DNA of 64,000 nucleotides from Noviherbaspirillum malthae (GCF_015352985.1 NZ_JACYXF010000010.1:94330-158329); one strand, 5' to 3'; positions 8,830 to 19,732 are shown, numbered from the stretch's first letter. Numbers and translations: made by a program. The notes: generated from the sequence alone by a model not told the origin.

Positions 8830-9609
8830 ATGACGGAATCGAACTTTACCCATCGCGGTGCCACGCTCGCCGCAGGCGAGATCAGCGAACAGGAATGGCA
8901 GGTGCGCCGCGACCTCGCCGCCTGCTACCGGCTGTGCGCGTTGAGGCAATGGGACGATCTCATTTACACGCACATCTCGGCGGCCGTTCCCGATGAGCCG
9001 GGACGATTCCTGATCAATCCCTTCGGCTACCGCTTCGATGAAATCACCGCATCGAATCTGGTCAAGATCGACCTGCAGGGCAATATCATCGGCGGCAACG
9101 GCTATCGCATCAATGTCACCGGCTTCGCCATTCATGCAGCCGTCCATGCCGCGCGCGCCGATGCGCAATGCGTGATGCATCTGCATAATGTCAACGGCAT
9201 CGCGGTCGGAGCGCAGGAAGCCGGCCTGCTGCCGCTGTCGCAGCATGCCTTGCGCTTCTACGAACAGATCGGCTATCACGCCTATGAAGGACTCGCCTTG
9301 TCGGCGAACGAGCAAGAGCGCCTCGTCGAAAAGCTCGGCTCCCATCCTGCGATGCTGCTGCGCAATCACGGCACCCTCACCTGCGGCCGCACGGTCGCCG
9401 AAGCATTTGTTTTGATGGATACCCTCGACAAGGCCTGCGAGATACAGATCAAGGCCCAGTCCGGCGGCACGCGTCTTGTCATGCCCGATGCCGCCACCTG
9501 CGCCAGGACTCATCTCGAACTGATCGGAGACGGCTCGCCGGAAGGCGCCTTGGAATGGCCGGCGCTACTCAGGCAGCTGGACCAGCTTTCCCCCGCCTAC
9601 AAGAATTAA
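8830..9609 (+). CDS. Class II aldolase/adducin family protein
   Basis: A 259-residue zinc-dependent aldolase-fold protein. Metal-ligand histidines show in CVMHLHNVNGIAV (about residue 118) and in LLRNHGTLTCGRTVAEAF (about 180). The family also includes fuculose-phosphate aldolase, ribulose-phosphate epimerase and decarboxylase-like members, so the reaction cannot be fixed from sequence; Burkholderiales have many such paralogues near catabolic genes. The ATG at 8830 with CGGAG just ahead gives the usual N-terminus; the frame is open 48 bases further. The tautomerase gene follows after 19 bases and is likely cotranscribed. Confidence 0.85.
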   Translation: MTESNFTHRGATLAAGEISEQEWQVRRDLAACYRLCALRQWDDLIYTHISAAVPDEPGRFLINPFGYRFDEITASNLVKIDLQGNIIGGNGYRINVTGFAIHAAVHAARADAQCVMHLHNVNGIAVGAQEAGLLPLSQHALRFYEQIGYHAYEGLALSANEQERLVEKLGSHPAMLLRNHGTLTCGRTVAEAFVLMDTLDKACEIQIKAQSGGTRLVMPDAATCARTHLELIGDGSPEGALEWPALLRQLDQLSPAYKN

Positions 9610-9628
9610 TCACCTGCAAGGAGTTTCC

Positions 9629-9811
9629 ATGCCCACCATCCACGTTGAAATGTTTGAAGGCCGCACTACCGAACAGAAGCGCGACTTCGTCAAGGCCGTC
9701 ACCGAGGCGGCGGTCGCCACGCTCGGCTGCAAGCCGGAGTCGGTGGACATCATCATCCAGGATGTGAAGAAGGAGAACTGGGCCACCGGCGGCAAGCTCT
9801 GGTCCGACTGA
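9629..9811 (+). CDS. 4-oxalocrotonate tautomerase family enzyme
   Basis: A 60-residue protein of the smallest tautomerase class. After removal of Met the chain starts Pro-Thr-Ile-His-Val, and this Pro-1 is the catalytic base of the family. The EGRTTEQKRDFVKAVTEAA helix and the ESVDIIIQDVKKENWATGGK strand-turn are typical, with the C-terminal Trp of the active site. AAGGAG lies eight bases before the ATG. It pairs with the class II aldolase, suggesting they act in one keto-acid pathway; substrate unknown. Confidence 0.9.
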   Translation: MPTIHVEMFEGRTTEQKRDFVKAVTEAAVATLGCKPESVDIIIQDVKKENWATGGKLWSD

Positions 9812-9984
9812 TCGCAGCGGGCACGCTTCCCGCAAGGAAGCCGGGCGCTTCGTCAGGCTGTTTCTTTCCTGACAATCCTGATGCAGCGGCGCAACCGGAA
9901 TTGACCGGCAGGGCATTCGGCAGCGAATTCGCATTGCACCGGCAATTTTGTCCATTATCATGAATGGATGAAGGAGTCATTGCC

Positions 9985-10332
9985 ATGAAAACCTCTTTGC
10001 TAGTCCTGACCGCAACCGGCGCCTTATGCGCAGTACTTCCGCCGGCACACGCCGGCGGCAATGTCCAGTGGTCGTTATCGGTCGGCAGCGGCGTACCTGT
10101 CTATGTGCCGCCACCCGTCGTCGTTTATGAACCGCCCCAATACATCTACGGGCCGCCGCCTTCTGCCTTTCCCGACAGGCCGGTGTATTACCAGTACCAG
10201 GCGCCGCCACCGCCGGTGCATTATGTGGTGCCGGGACCGGTGATTCAGTATCAGCCGCAGCCTTACTATCATCACCATCATCACGGTCATGGTTATGGCC
10301 GAGGTCCTGAACGCAGCAGCCTGCGGCGTTAA
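9985..10332 (+). CDS. Exported Pro/Tyr/His-rich hypothetical protein
   Basis: A 115-residue protein of unknown role. The ATG at 9985 follows AAGGAG; the N-terminus MKTSLLVLTATGALCAVLPP ends in a likely cleavage site after AHA-G near residue 25. The mature part opens with GGNVQWSLSVGSGVPVYVPP and is then dominated by PPP, YxYxY and a run of histidines (YYHHHHHGHGYGRG near residue 100). Such low-complexity envelope proteins are common in Burkholderiales. The His-rich end could bind metal, but nothing proves it. It stands alone on the plus strand. Confidence 0.7.
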   Translation: MKTSLLVLTATGALCAVLPPAHAGGNVQWSLSVGSGVPVYVPPPVVVYEPPQYIYGPPPSAFPDRPVYYQYQAPPPPVHYVVPGPVIQYQPQPYYHHHHHGHGYGRGPERSSLRR

Positions 10333-10782
10333 GCAAACATGCCTGCCGCCTGACTTCACGCCTCGCATCGACAACGCCTTCCACAGAGAGCGCATGAAAT
10401 CTGTTTGCCTTGGCGGATGAAGCACCTCAGGCCCTGGGAACATCCTCTGCGTCACCGCCATCCAATGTATGAAACATGACATAGCGCGCAGCTTGGCGGC
10501 TATTGTCATTGGCTCCTTGAAAGGCGCTTCCCGCAAGCGCAGGACATGGCGGTCCGGCCCTCTTGACTTGAGAGGGCGAGAATCAAGGAAGCGCTGCTGC
10601 ATATAACCGGGTTAAGGTGCCGTTGTCTTCAATAAGTTCTCGTTTGATTTTTAAATTCCCGGCACGGATGTCAGGTATTTGATTTAGATTAAGCCCGATT
10701 AAGAACAGGATTTCGGCATCGAACATGTGCCGGCTGCTTCACGTCAGAGACGGACCTGAACAAATTCGACGTGGAGCACCCA
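10333..10782. other. Gene-free region before the DUF4142 gene
   Basis: No convincing gene is seen in these 450 bases. Two small hairpins stand out: GCGCTT/AAGCGC (10524-10540) and CCCTCT/AGAGGG (10558-10576), neither with a T tract. The last 150 bases are AT-richer and probably hold the promoter of the next gene. Confidence 0.45.
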
Positions 10783-12888
10783 ATGAAAAAGGCTTTACCC
10801 CTTCTGCTGACCGCACTTCTTGCCGCATGCGGTGGAGGCAACGACGATGCCGCCGTAGCCAGTTCACAGCCTGCAACTCCGGCACCTTCGAGCCCTGCAC
10901 CGAGCAGTGCACCGATTCCAACCCCGGACACGACCACGCCGACGACCACTCCTGCATCGACCGTTACCGCTGCCGAAAGCACCTTCCTTTCCGAATCCGT
11001 GCAGAGCGGAACGGCCATCGTTCAGCAGGCGCAGGCGGCATTGCAGCGGTCGAGCAATGAAGACGTCCGTCGTTTCGCCCAGCTGCTGATCGACAATCAC
11101 AATCAGCTCAATACATCGCTCGCACAGCTCGCTCAGGCCAACAATGTCACGCTCCCCGCGAGCGCAACATCTTCCGGCGCCACCGGCACTGCCGGTGCCA
11201 CAGGCTCAACCAGCACCACCGGTACCACTGCCGGTACGCAAAACACGACTACCGGCAACAGCGCAACAACGATAGGCGCGACTCCATCCGCCAATCCGAC
11301 CGGCACGACATCGAACGAAGAGCTTGACCGACTTTACCTGCAGCAGAGCCTGCAGCAGCAAAGGCAATACGTGACCCGATTCAATGAGCAGGCGAACGGA
11401 GCGACCAATGCGCAGATCAAGGCCTTTGCACTGAACACCTTGCCGCTGCTGCAGTTGCAGCTCCTCACCGCGAAGGAACTCGACGCCTCTATCGATCCGG
11501 CAGCATACCTCGTCGGTTCGTACGAAGACGGCCTTGGCGAAATCAGCCTCGCCAACCTGGCTTTGGAAAAGTCGCAGGTCGAGGCAGTGCGCTCCTATGC
11601 GCAAATGATGATCGCGCATCATACGGAGCTGAATCAGCAGATCGCCGCAATCGCGCAGGCGAGGAATCTGACGCTGCCCCAAGCCGGCACGCTGCCGGTT
11701 GAACATGCGGTTCCCAGAGAAAGTCTCGCACAGCTGAGCGGAGCGGATTTCAACAAGGCCTACATGAGCCAGAACGTCATCGTCCACCTCGGCGACGTCG
11801 GTGCGACCCAGGCGCAATCGACTTCCGGCACGGATACCGAGGTACGCAACCTGGCGACAGCCTCGCTGCCGAGGCTGCAGGCCCATCTGCAGGAAGCGAC
11901 CGACCTCCATGCATCCATCCAGCCCTCGTTCCTGGCGGCGGCCTTCCAGAGCAACGTCAATGAGATCCTGCTCGCCACCCTCGCCACACCGCAGCGTGCC
12001 ACCAACGAAGCCGTACGCCGGTATGCGCAGCATATGGTGGAGGATCACGGCAAGCAGAACACGGCGGTCGCGCAGCTGGCCGGCCAGGAAAACGTCGTGC
12101 TTCCAACAAAGGTGCTGCCGGCTGAAGGCGTGATCGCCTATCGCACGCTTCTGCCGAAGTCAGGCGACGACTTCAATCGCACATACACGGCCGAGAACGT
12201 GCGCCTGCATGAGGTTGCCGTGGCCCTGTTCACCGACCGCGCTGCCAACGAATCCGATCCGGAACAAAAGGCATTCGCAACGGCAAATCTGCCCGTGCTG
12301 ACAGCCCATCTCCAGGAAGCTGCACAGCTGAACGACAGCCTGCCGGCGGCGACCACGCCAACCGGAACGACTGATCCAGCTGCTGGTGCCGGTGCAACCA
12401 CCCCGGGCGCGGATACAAGCACACCGGCCGCTGGTACGACTACGCCGCCTGCCGGCTCAGGCACGCCGGCAGGATCGACCACGCCGGGCACTGATGCAAG
12501 CACGCCTGCAGCAGGTACGACCACACCGACTGCGGGTTCAGGCACGCCAACCGCCGACGCAAGCACACCGGCCGCTGGTACGACTACACCGTCTGCAGGC
12601 ACAACGACACCGGGCGCAGGTTCGACCACTCCGACTGCGGATACAAGCACGCCGGCGGCAGGCACGCCCGCTCCGGCGCCAGATCCGACTGCACCGACGG
12701 CACCGACTGCAGATACGACTACGCCAACAGCAGGGGCAACCACGCCGCCCCCGGATGCCACCACACCCGCTGCTGGCGCAGCGACGCCGGCTGCAGGAGC
12801 AGCCACTCCGACGCCTGATCCAACAACTCCGGATGCCGGTACGGCGACGCCGACCGCAGGCGCGGCTGCACCGGCTGCAGGTACCTGA
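10783..12888 (+). CDS. Lipoprotein with three DUF4142 units and a Thr/Pro/Ala-rich tail
   Basis: A 701-residue lipoprotein. The ATG at 10783 gives MKKALPLLLTALLAAC, a lipobox with Cys16. Three ferritin-like DUF4142 units follow. Unit 1 starts at AESTFLSESVQ (about residue 65) and is split by some 45 Thr/Gly/Ser-rich residues between its helix pairs. Unit 2 starts at AAYLVGSYEDGLGEISLANL (about 243) and unit 3 at SFLAAAFQSNVNEILLATLA (about 384). The last 170 residues are imperfect repeats such as TSTPAAGTTTP. Most DUF4142 proteins have one unit and 150-200 residues, so this is an expanded form. A GTG at 10771 is a less likely start. Function unknown; probably cell envelope. Confidence 0.8.
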   Translation: MKKALPLLLTALLAACGGGNDDAAVASSQPATPAPSSPAPSSAPIPTPDTTTPTTTPASTVTAAESTFLSESVQSGTAIVQQAQAALQRSSNEDVRRFAQLLIDNHNQLNTSLAQLAQANNVTLPASATSSGATGTAGATGSTSTTGTTAGTQNTTTGNSATTIGATPSANPTGTTSNEELDRLYLQQSLQQQRQYVTRFNEQANGATNAQIKAFALNTLPLLQLQLLTAKELDASIDPAAYLVGSYEDGLGEISLANLALEKSQVEAVRSYAQMMIAHHTELNQQIAAIAQARNLTLPQAGTLPVEHAVPRESLAQLSGADFNKAYMSQNVIVHLGDVGATQAQSTSGTDTEVRNLATASLPRLQAHLQEATDLHASIQPSFLAAAFQSNVNEILLATLATPQRATNEAVRRYAQHMVEDHGKQNTAVAQLAGQENVVLPTKVLPAEGVIAYRTLLPKSGDDFNRTYTAENVRLHEVAVALFTDRAANESDPEQKAFATANLPVLTAHLQEAAQLNDSLPAATTPTGTTDPAAGAGATTPGADTSTPAAGTTTPPAGSGTPAGSTTPGTDASTPAAGTTTPTAGSGTPTADASTPAAGTTTPSAGTTTPGAGSTTPTADTSTPAAGTPAPAPDPTAPTAPTADTTTPTAGATTPPPDATTPAAGAATPAAGAATPTPDPTTPDAGTATPTAGAAAPAAGT

Positions 12889-12901
12889 TCGTCCGGGAAC
12901 A

Positions 12902-12957
12902 AGCCCGGCAGCCAATGGCTGTCCGGGCTGCTTGAAGAGCCTTCTTCAAAGCTCTTC
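12902..12957 (+). terminator. Hairpin pair after the DUF4142 gene
   Basis: AGCCCGG plus CAGCC (12902-12913) pairs with GGCTG plus CCGGGCT (12917-12929), giving a 12 bp stem with one bulge, followed by GAAGAGC/GCTCTTC (12934-12940 and 12951-12957). No T tract follows either, so termination is plausible but unproven. Confidence 0.4.
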
Positions 12958-12998
12958 GCCGGTGCAGGCGATCCGGCTGCAGCCCTTGGTGGCTGCAC

Positions 12999-13035
12999 AA
13001 AAAAAGCGCGGTGCCGAATTGCTTCGGCACCGCGC
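12999..13035 (-). terminator. Rho-independent terminator of tldD
   Basis: A perfect 13 bp stem (13006-13018 with 13023-13035) and 4-base loop is flanked on the left by seven A (12999-13005), which read as U on the minus strand just after the tldD stop. Confidence 0.9.
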
Positions 13036-13067
13036 CTTACTGTTGCAGTGTTAAAGGGAAGTCTGCC

Positions 13068-14528
13068 CTAGGCAGTGCCGCCCACCGTCACGCCGTCGAT
13101 GCGCAGCGTAGGCTGTCCCACGCCCACGGGAACGCTCTGGCCTTCCTTGCCGCATACGCCGATGCCGCTGTCGAGACGCATGTCGTTGCCGATCATGCTC
13201 ACGCGATTCAGGACATCCGGGCCATTGCCGATCAGGGTTGCGCCCTTGACCGGATAGCTGATCTTGCCGCCTTCGATCATGTAGGCTTCGCTCGCCGAGA
13301 ACACGAACTTGCCGTTGGTGATGTCGACCTGGCCGCCGCCGAAATTGACCGCATACAGGCCGTTCTTCACCGAAGCGATGATTTCCTGCGGGTCCTTGTC
13401 GCCGCCCAGCATGTAAGTGTTGGTCATGCGCGGCATGGGCAGATGCGCATAGGATTCGCGCCGCGCGTTGCCGGTCACCGGCATGTTCATCAGGCGCGCG
13501 TTCATGGTGTCCTGGATGTAACCCTTCAGGATGCCGTCCTCGATCAGCGTGGTGCACTGTGTCGGATTGCCTTCGTCGTCGATGTTGAGCGAACCGCGGC
13601 GGTCTGCAATGGTGCCGTCGTCGACCACGGTCACGCCCTTGGCGGCGACGCGTTCGCCGATGCGGCCCGAGAAGGTGCTGGAGCCCTTGCGGTTGAAGTC
13701 GCCTTCGAGGCCGTGGCCGATGGCTTCATGCAGCAGCACGCCCGGCCATCCGGAACCGAGCACGACCGTCATCGGGCCGGCGGGCGCGGGACGCGCATCG
13801 AGATTGACGATCGCGGTCGCCACCGCTTCGGAAGCATATTTTTCCAGCAGCTCATCGCTGAAGTAGGCATAGTCGTAACGTCCGCCGCCGCCGCTGGAGC
13901 CGACTTCACGGCGTCCGTTCTGCTCGGCGATCACGGTCACGGAAATGCGCACCAGCGGACGGATGTCGGCCGCCAGCACGCCGTCGCTGCGCATGACGAG
14001 CACGACGTCGTATTCGCCGGCCAGGCCCGCCATGACCTGCACCACGCGCGGGTCCTTGGCGCGCGCGATGCGCTCTATCTTTTCGAGCAGGCGCACCTTC
14101 TCGGTGGCATCGAGGGAATTGAGCGGATCGTTCGGCAGATAAAGCGAACGTCCGCCGACCGGCTGCACAGAAGACGCCACTTTTATCTTGCCGGCGCCCT
14201 GGCGGGCAATGGTACGGGTGGCCGCCGCAGCATCGAGCAGCGCGCGTTCGGAGATTTCGTCGGAATAGGAAAACGCCGTCTTGTCGCCGGAAACCGCACG
14301 CACGCCGACGCCCTGATCGATGGAGAAGCTGCCGGTCTTGACGATGCCCTCTTCCAGGCTCCAGCCTTCGTTCTTGGTGAACTGGAAGTAGAGGTCGGCG
14401 TAATCGACCTTGTGGGTAAAAATGGCGTCGAGGGTCTTGACCAGCTGGGATTCATCGAGGCCGAAAGGCGTCAGCAGGACGTCGCGGGCAATGGCGAGGG
14501 ATTGGAGGTTCGGTTCGAATGGCTTCAT
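13068..14528 (-). CDS. tldD: TldD metalloprotease subunit
   Basis: A 486-residue subunit of the TldD/TldE (PmbA) zinc protease, which degrades or matures small peptides in the cytoplasm and is linked to gyrase-poison maturation in Escherichia coli. The metal-binding signature [12 protein letters not shown] is near residue 255. The modulator-protease C-terminal part has [20 protein letters not shown] and ends GVTVGGTA, as in the family. The frame is open upstream, but the ATG at 14528 gives the standard length (about 480). It reads in the same direction as the nitrilase and yhdP genes, 151 bases downstream of the former. Confidence 0.93.
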   Translation of the reverse strand: MKPFEPNLQSLAIARDVLLTPFGLDESQLVKTLDAIFTHKVDYADLYFQFTKNEGWSLEEGIVKTGSFSIDQGVGVRAVSGDKTAFSYSDEISERALLDAAAATRTIARQGAGKIKVASSVQPVGGRSLYLPNDPLNSLDATEKVRLLEKIERIARAKDPRVVQVMAGLAGEYDVVLVMRSDGVLAADIRPLVRISVTVIAEQNGRREVGSSGGGGRYDYAYFSDELLEKYASEAVATAIVNLDARPAPAGPMTVVLGSGWPGVLLHEAIGHGLEGDFNRKGSSTFSGRIGERVAAKGVTVVDDGTIADRRGSLNIDDEGNPTQCTTLIEDGILKGYIQDTMNARLMNMPVTGNARRESYAHLPMPRMTNTYMLGGDKDPQEIIASVKNGLYAVNFGGGQVDITNGKFVFSASEAYMIEGGKISYPVKGATLIGNGPDVLNRVSMIGNDMRLDSGIGVCGKEGQSVPVGVGQPTLRIDGVTVGGTA

Positions 14529-14679
14529 GATGGCTTTCTCGGGCCTGCAGTCGAGGAGCGGCTGCGGCGGTTTTCGATGCGTAGATTGTAGTGCATCTGC
14601 CGCCCTGCAGTGTACGGCATGCGGAGCAACCGTCATGCCTGCCGCGGCGCCTGGCGGCACCGCTACGGTCGGCAGGGTT

Positions 14680-15486
<807 letters not shown>

Positions 15487-15496
15487 CGCGTCGTCC

Positions 15497-18400
15497 CTAT
15501 CCTCCATTGGAGCCAGATTGATTGGCGGCTTCGCCTGTCGGCACAGCCGGCTTGCGCATCAGTTTCGTGACGACCGGATCCTTCCACGGTCCCGTCACCT
15601 CGTATTCGAAGGTGAATGCCCTCATGAGCGGCTCGCGCAGGAACAGCTGCGCAAGGAAGGTGCCGACCCCGATCACCGGATTGACCGCCAGGCCGTACAC
15701 CACCGACGCCGCACCCACGTTGATGTCGGGGATCACCACGACATGCAGATTCTGCGCCTCGTGCGCGATGTCCGCCGTGCCGTCGATCAAAACCGTGGCG
15801 GCCACGCCGCGCATCTTGAAATTGTCGGTGCGCGCCACGCCCTGTGCAATGTTGGCGCCGGCCGTCACGCTGTCGAAAGCGAATCCTTCCGAAAAGACAT
15901 CGCGGAAATCGAGCGCGAGGCGGCGCGGCAGGGATTGCAGGCTGAGCACGCCCAGCAGCTTGGCCGCCGCAGGGTCCACCTTCAGGAACTGGCCTGAAGC
16001 CAGCTCAAGCTTGATCTGTCCGTTCATTGAAGGAACGTCGAATGCGAACGGCGATCCGGTCCAGCTGATCTCGCCCTTCATTTCGCCCTTGCCGCCGCGC
16101 AGCACATGCTGGAAGCCGAAGCGCTCCAGCAGCTTGCCGGCATCCGCGATGTTGAGGGTGTAGGCCAGCGTCGACAGGTTTTCCCCGTTGCGGCGGCTCC
16201 ATTTGCCGGAGGCTTTCAGCTCGCCGTCGCTGTTGGTCAGGGACAGCTTGTTGATGCGCCATTCGCGATTGCCGGAAACCCGCGCATTTTGCGCGACGAT
16301 TTCCAGCTGCCCGAACTTCTTGCCGAAGAGTTCGAAATTTTCCGCCACGATATCCACGGCCGGCAGCTGGGTCGTGCTGCTCTTGCCTTCTATCAGGTCG
16401 GTGACGTCAGACTCGGCTGCCTTGGGAATCACCAGCGAAGCCAGCCGCGCGGTCACGCGGCCAAGGCTGCGGCCGAAGCGCGGTTCGCTCCAGGAGAGGT
16501 AGCCCGATGCCTGCTCGGAATCGATGTTGGCCTGCCAGAGGCCGTTCTGATGCGATGCGCCCACCACGACATTGTCGAGCTTGCGATCCATGATGATCAG
16601 CTCGGTCGCTCGGGCAGCGAGCACTTCCGGATCGATGTACTGCGCGATGTTCAGGGCGTCGGATTGCTTGCCCGAATCGACGGCAGGGGCAGCGGGAGCA
16701 GAAGCGGTAGAAGCAGGGGCAGATGCGGTAGCCGGGGTGGAGGACACCGAGGCCATTGCGCGGCGCCATGCGTCGATATTCAGCGATTTCAGGTTGACAT
16801 TGACAATGACGCCGCTGTCCGGCACCGGCGCGGGCACATTGACCCCGATGCCGCCGCGCACCACGCGCCATGCCGCATCCCTGTCGGCCGCCTTTTCCCT
16901 TTCATACCGGGCGGTGATCGCCGAGCCCAGCGCCAGCTTCATTTCATCGCGTACGGTCGTGGCGTCGCCCGACGGCATTCCCGCCAGCTCGAAACGGAAA
17001 GGCAGGCTCTCGTTGCCCGCCTTGCGCAGCGGCGCCGGGAAATCCAAGCCGACGCCTGCAAGATTCGACTCCACCACAATTTCCGGCTGCTTGTTCTTCA
17101 CCTTGATCGTGGTGGTGTAACGGGTGCTGCCGCTGATGCGGTCCAGCGCGCCCTGCACTGCCGGCGTCGCATAGGTTTTACGGATGCCGTCGGCCGACAG
17201 CATGCCCTCGCCCCTGACCTGGATGCTGCCGTCGCGCAGCGTACCGCCCGACACGGCGACCGGCCCGCCGAGGAAAGTGGATTTAACGCCGGCGAGGTTG
17301 AAGCCTTTCTCATGAAACTCCAGTTTTCCCTGGGTATTCAGAAGCGGCGGCATCACATTCATCAGCGTGACATTGTTGCCTGCAAACTGCAGGCTGCCCT
17401 TGACCTTGGCCTCGCGCATGTTGTGCAGCGGAAGCTGAAGCTTCAGCGCCAGGCTGGTATTGCCGCTGACCCTGGTTTCGTCGGTGAAGTGGTCGATAAA
17501 GTTTGCCACCGGGCTTTCATTGGTAAAGCGCAGGAAATTCTCGAACGGCCCCGTGGCATTGCCGTTCACGTCCAGCACCATGTCATGCTTCGACAGGTCG
17601 GGAATGATCGCCTTCACCTGGGACAGGCGGGTGCCGGAGGTCTGAGCGCTGTCGGCGGTAATCTCCATGCGCGCACGGTCGAACGCAATGAAACCGTCGA
17701 TATCATGGATGACCGGCCACATCGGCGTCTTGCCATCCTTGGCGACCATGTCGGGTGCGTAGTTCAGCACCCCGTTCTCGATCTTGCCGGTGACCTTGAA
17801 CTCGCCTTTCGCCTTGTCGCCCGCTGCCTGCTGCTGAAAGGGGAAATGCGCCAGGTCGCCCTTGAGCTTGAATTTCACATCCCTGACTGCGCCGCCGGTC
17901 AGCGCGCCGGTGAGCCAGGCATGGAGCGGCTCGGGCGTCTGCAAGGGCAGGAAGCGGCCGACTTCCTTGAGTTCGAGCCGGTTCAGCTTGCCGCTGACAT
18001 CGACGCTGCCGGCGGATTTTGCACCCTGCCGAGCCAGCGGCATCAGGTGCTTGCCGCTGAACGAGCCGACCAGCTCATCCTGCTGGAACTCCAGTTTCTG
18101 CACATCGAGCAGCAGGCGGTTGTTGCTCTGCAAGGACCAGCTGGCCTGCATGTCCAGCCGGTCGAACGGCATGTCGGGCTCGGCGAAGTAGCCGGGAAGC
18201 TGGAGCTGCAGGTCGCTGGAAGCGAGCTGGAAGGAACCTCCGCGTTCGTTCGCATCCACCCGCCCGGTCAGGTTGTCGAAGCCGGGAATGGCGGGCACCG
18301 CGGCCTGCGCCGGCCCGGCGGCGGACTTCGGCCTGGCTTCGCGCGCAGCCTGCGGCCTGAGCGACAGCCCGGCGAAATCGCCCTTGACGCTGTAGGCGGC

Positions 18401-19732
18401 GATGTCGGGATAGCTGCCCTGCCACTGAGCGGAAAAGTTCTTGAGGATGCCGCGCGGTTCGAGATCGGCCAGCATCTTGCGCTGGTCTTCGGGCAGCGGC
18501 AGACGTTCCGCGAAACTCGCAATCGTCTTCAAGTCCAGCAGTTGGGCGGCAATATCGGTTTTCGCAGGCTTGCCGTCCCTTGCGGGCGAATGGCTTTCGC
18601 TGATCGTGGTGCGCGGAAGGAACACGCCATCGTCGGTCTGCAGCGTGAAATCGATCAGGGAAATCGCATGGCCATACTTGCCGAAGGTGGGCTTGCCGTT
18701 CTGCACCTGGGCATCGAACTGTTCGCTGACCGAAATGCGGCCGTCGGCTTCCACCAGGTTCAGGGGTTCAAGGTCCTCGCGCAGCCGGGCCGAGACATTC
18801 GACAGTGTCACATCGGCGGTGAAATTGGCGAGCCGGGCGTGATCGACATCCAGCCAGGCGCGGACCGCACCCTTGCCTTGCTGGATGTCGACCGGGTAGT
18901 CGACATAGGTTTTCCAGGCGGTGAGGTCGGTATCGCGCAGGTCGGCGTACAGCTGGCCTTTCCACATCGCCGGATCGGAAATGGTGCGGGCGAAATGCGG
19001 ATGTTCGAAGGCGCCGCGCACATCGAGCGGCGTGGCCATATCAACAGGAGGCGTTGCCCTGAGTGCGAAACGGTGCTTGCGCCAGCGGTTGCGCAGGACG
19101 AAATCGACCTTGTCGAGCCGCAGCTCGGGAGCGCTTCGCTGTTCATCCGTCCAGCGCACCGATCCGCCGCGGATGACGATGTGGCGCTGTGACAGTACCC
19201 AGTCCGCGCCGCGGCTGCTGCTCTGCGTATTGCCGGCAACCGGAATGCCGGCGACGTAGATACGCCCCTCGCCATCGCGCCGGATTTCCAGGTCGGGATT
19301 GGCGACAAGCAACTGGTGCAGGCGAAGGTCGCCCACCACCAGCGTCAGCCACGACAGGGTTGCGGAGACTTCCGGCAAGACCAGGGCCGCATTGCCGGCC
19401 TTGTCATGAACGACCAGCCTGTCGATTTCCAGCTGGGGGCGCAGCCCCGACCAGGATGCATGCATGCCGCCGATGGAGACCTTGTTGCCGACCGCCCGTG
19501 TCGCGATCTGCTCGACTTCGGACTTGTAGGCGTCGATATTCGGAAGAACGACATAGCGCAGTCCGAGAATCAGCGTGCAGAACAGGAAATAGATGACGAG
19601 GAGCGTCCGGAGCAGCGCACCGAGCGCATGATGGGTCAGTGTATTGGCGATCCGATAACATTCTTTTGTCGCATGCCAGCATTGACCCAGAGTAGTCCTG
19701 GACGGCTGCGGAATGTTAGGATCGATCGACAT
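15497..19732 (-). CDS. yhdP: YhdP-family AsmA-like envelope protein
   Basis: A giant protein of 1411 residues with the ATG at 19732 (MSIDPNIPQPSRTTLGQCWH). One membrane helix near residues 45-70 (LRTLLVIYFLFCTLILGLRY) anchors it in the inner membrane; the rest is periplasmic. The long middle is the DUF3971 beta-rich repeat region, followed by an AsmA-like C-terminal domain (ANIAQGVARTDNFKMRGVAA, VVIPDINVGAASVVYGLAVN). YhdP and relatives form bridge-like tubes that carry phospholipids to the outer membrane; that function is known from enterobacteria and inferred here. The nitrilase gene starts 10 bases after its stop. An Ala/Ser/Pro-rich linker lies near residue 1010. Confidence 0.88.
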   Translation of the reverse strand: MSIDPNIPQPSRTTLGQCWHATKECYRIANTLTHHALGALLRTLLVIYFLFCTLILGLRYVVLPNIDAYKSEVEQIATRAVGNKVSIGGMHASWSGLRPQLEIDRLVVHDKAGNAALVLPEVSATLSWLTLVVGDLRLHQLLVANPDLEIRRDGEGRIYVAGIPVAGNTQSSSRGADWVLSQRHIVIRGGSVRWTDEQRSAPELRLDKVDFVLRNRWRKHRFALRATPPVDMATPLDVRGAFEHPHFARTISDPAMWKGQLYADLRDTDLTAWKTYVDYPVDIQQGKGAVRAWLDVDHARLANFTADVTLSNVSARLREDLEPLNLVEADGRISVSEQFDAQVQNGKPTFGKYGHAISLIDFTLQTDDGVFLPRTTISESHSPARDGKPAKTDIAAQLLDLKTIASFAERLPLPEDQRKMLADLEPRGILKNFSAQWQGSYPDIAAYSVKGDFAGLSLRPQAAREARPKSAAGPAQAAVPAIPGFDNLTGRVDANERGGSFQLASSDLQLQLPGYFAEPDMPFDRLDMQASWSLQSNNRLLLDVQKLEFQQDELVGSFSGKHLMPLARQGAKSAGSVDVSGKLNRLELKEVGRFLPLQTPEPLHAWLTGALTGGAVRDVKFKLKGDLAHFPFQQQAAGDKAKGEFKVTGKIENGVLNYAPDMVAKDGKTPMWPVIHDIDGFIAFDRARMEITADSAQTSGTRLSQVKAIIPDLSKHDMVLDVNGNATGPFENFLRFTNESPVANFIDHFTDETRVSGNTSLALKLQLPLHNMREAKVKGSLQFAGNNVTLMNVMPPLLNTQGKLEFHEKGFNLAGVKSTFLGGPVAVSGGTLRDGSIQVRGEGMLSADGIRKTYATPAVQGALDRISGSTRYTTTIKVKNKQPEIVVESNLAGVGLDFPAPLRKAGNESLPFRFELAGMPSGDATTVRDEMKLALGSAITARYEREKAADRDAAWRVVRGGIGVNVPAPVPDSGVIVNVNLKSLNIDAWRRAMASVSSTPATASAPASTASAPAAPAVDSGKQSDALNIAQYIDPEVLAARATELIIMDRKLDNVVVGASHQNGLWQANIDSEQASGYLSWSEPRFGRSLGRVTARLASLVIPKAAESDVTDLIEGKSSTTQLPAVDIVAENFELFGKKFGQLEIVAQNARVSGNREWRINKLSLTNSDGELKASGKWSRRNGENLSTLAYTLNIADAGKLLERFGFQHVLRGGKGEMKGEISWTGSPFAFDVPSMNGQIKLELASGQFLKVDPAAAKLLGVLSLQSLPRRLALDFRDVFSEGFAFDSVTAGANIAQGVARTDNFKMRGVAATVLIDGTADIAHEAQNLHVVVIPDINVGAASVVYGLAVNPVIGVGTFLAQLFLREPLMRAFTFEYEVTGPWKDPVVTKLMRKPAVPTGEAANQSGSNGG

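Noticed and set aside
12386..13054. Arg/Gln-rich frame over the DUF4142 tail
   Set aside because: An alternative reading of the repeated Thr/Pro/Ala codons; no start signal.
13011..14591. 526-codon frame on the plus strand across tldD
   Set aside because: Antisense shadow of tldD; the terminator and signature motifs support the minus strand gene.
16106..19192. 1028-codon open frame on the plus strand across yhdP
   Set aside because: Antisense shadow of the yhdP gene; no recognisable domain and no ribosome site.
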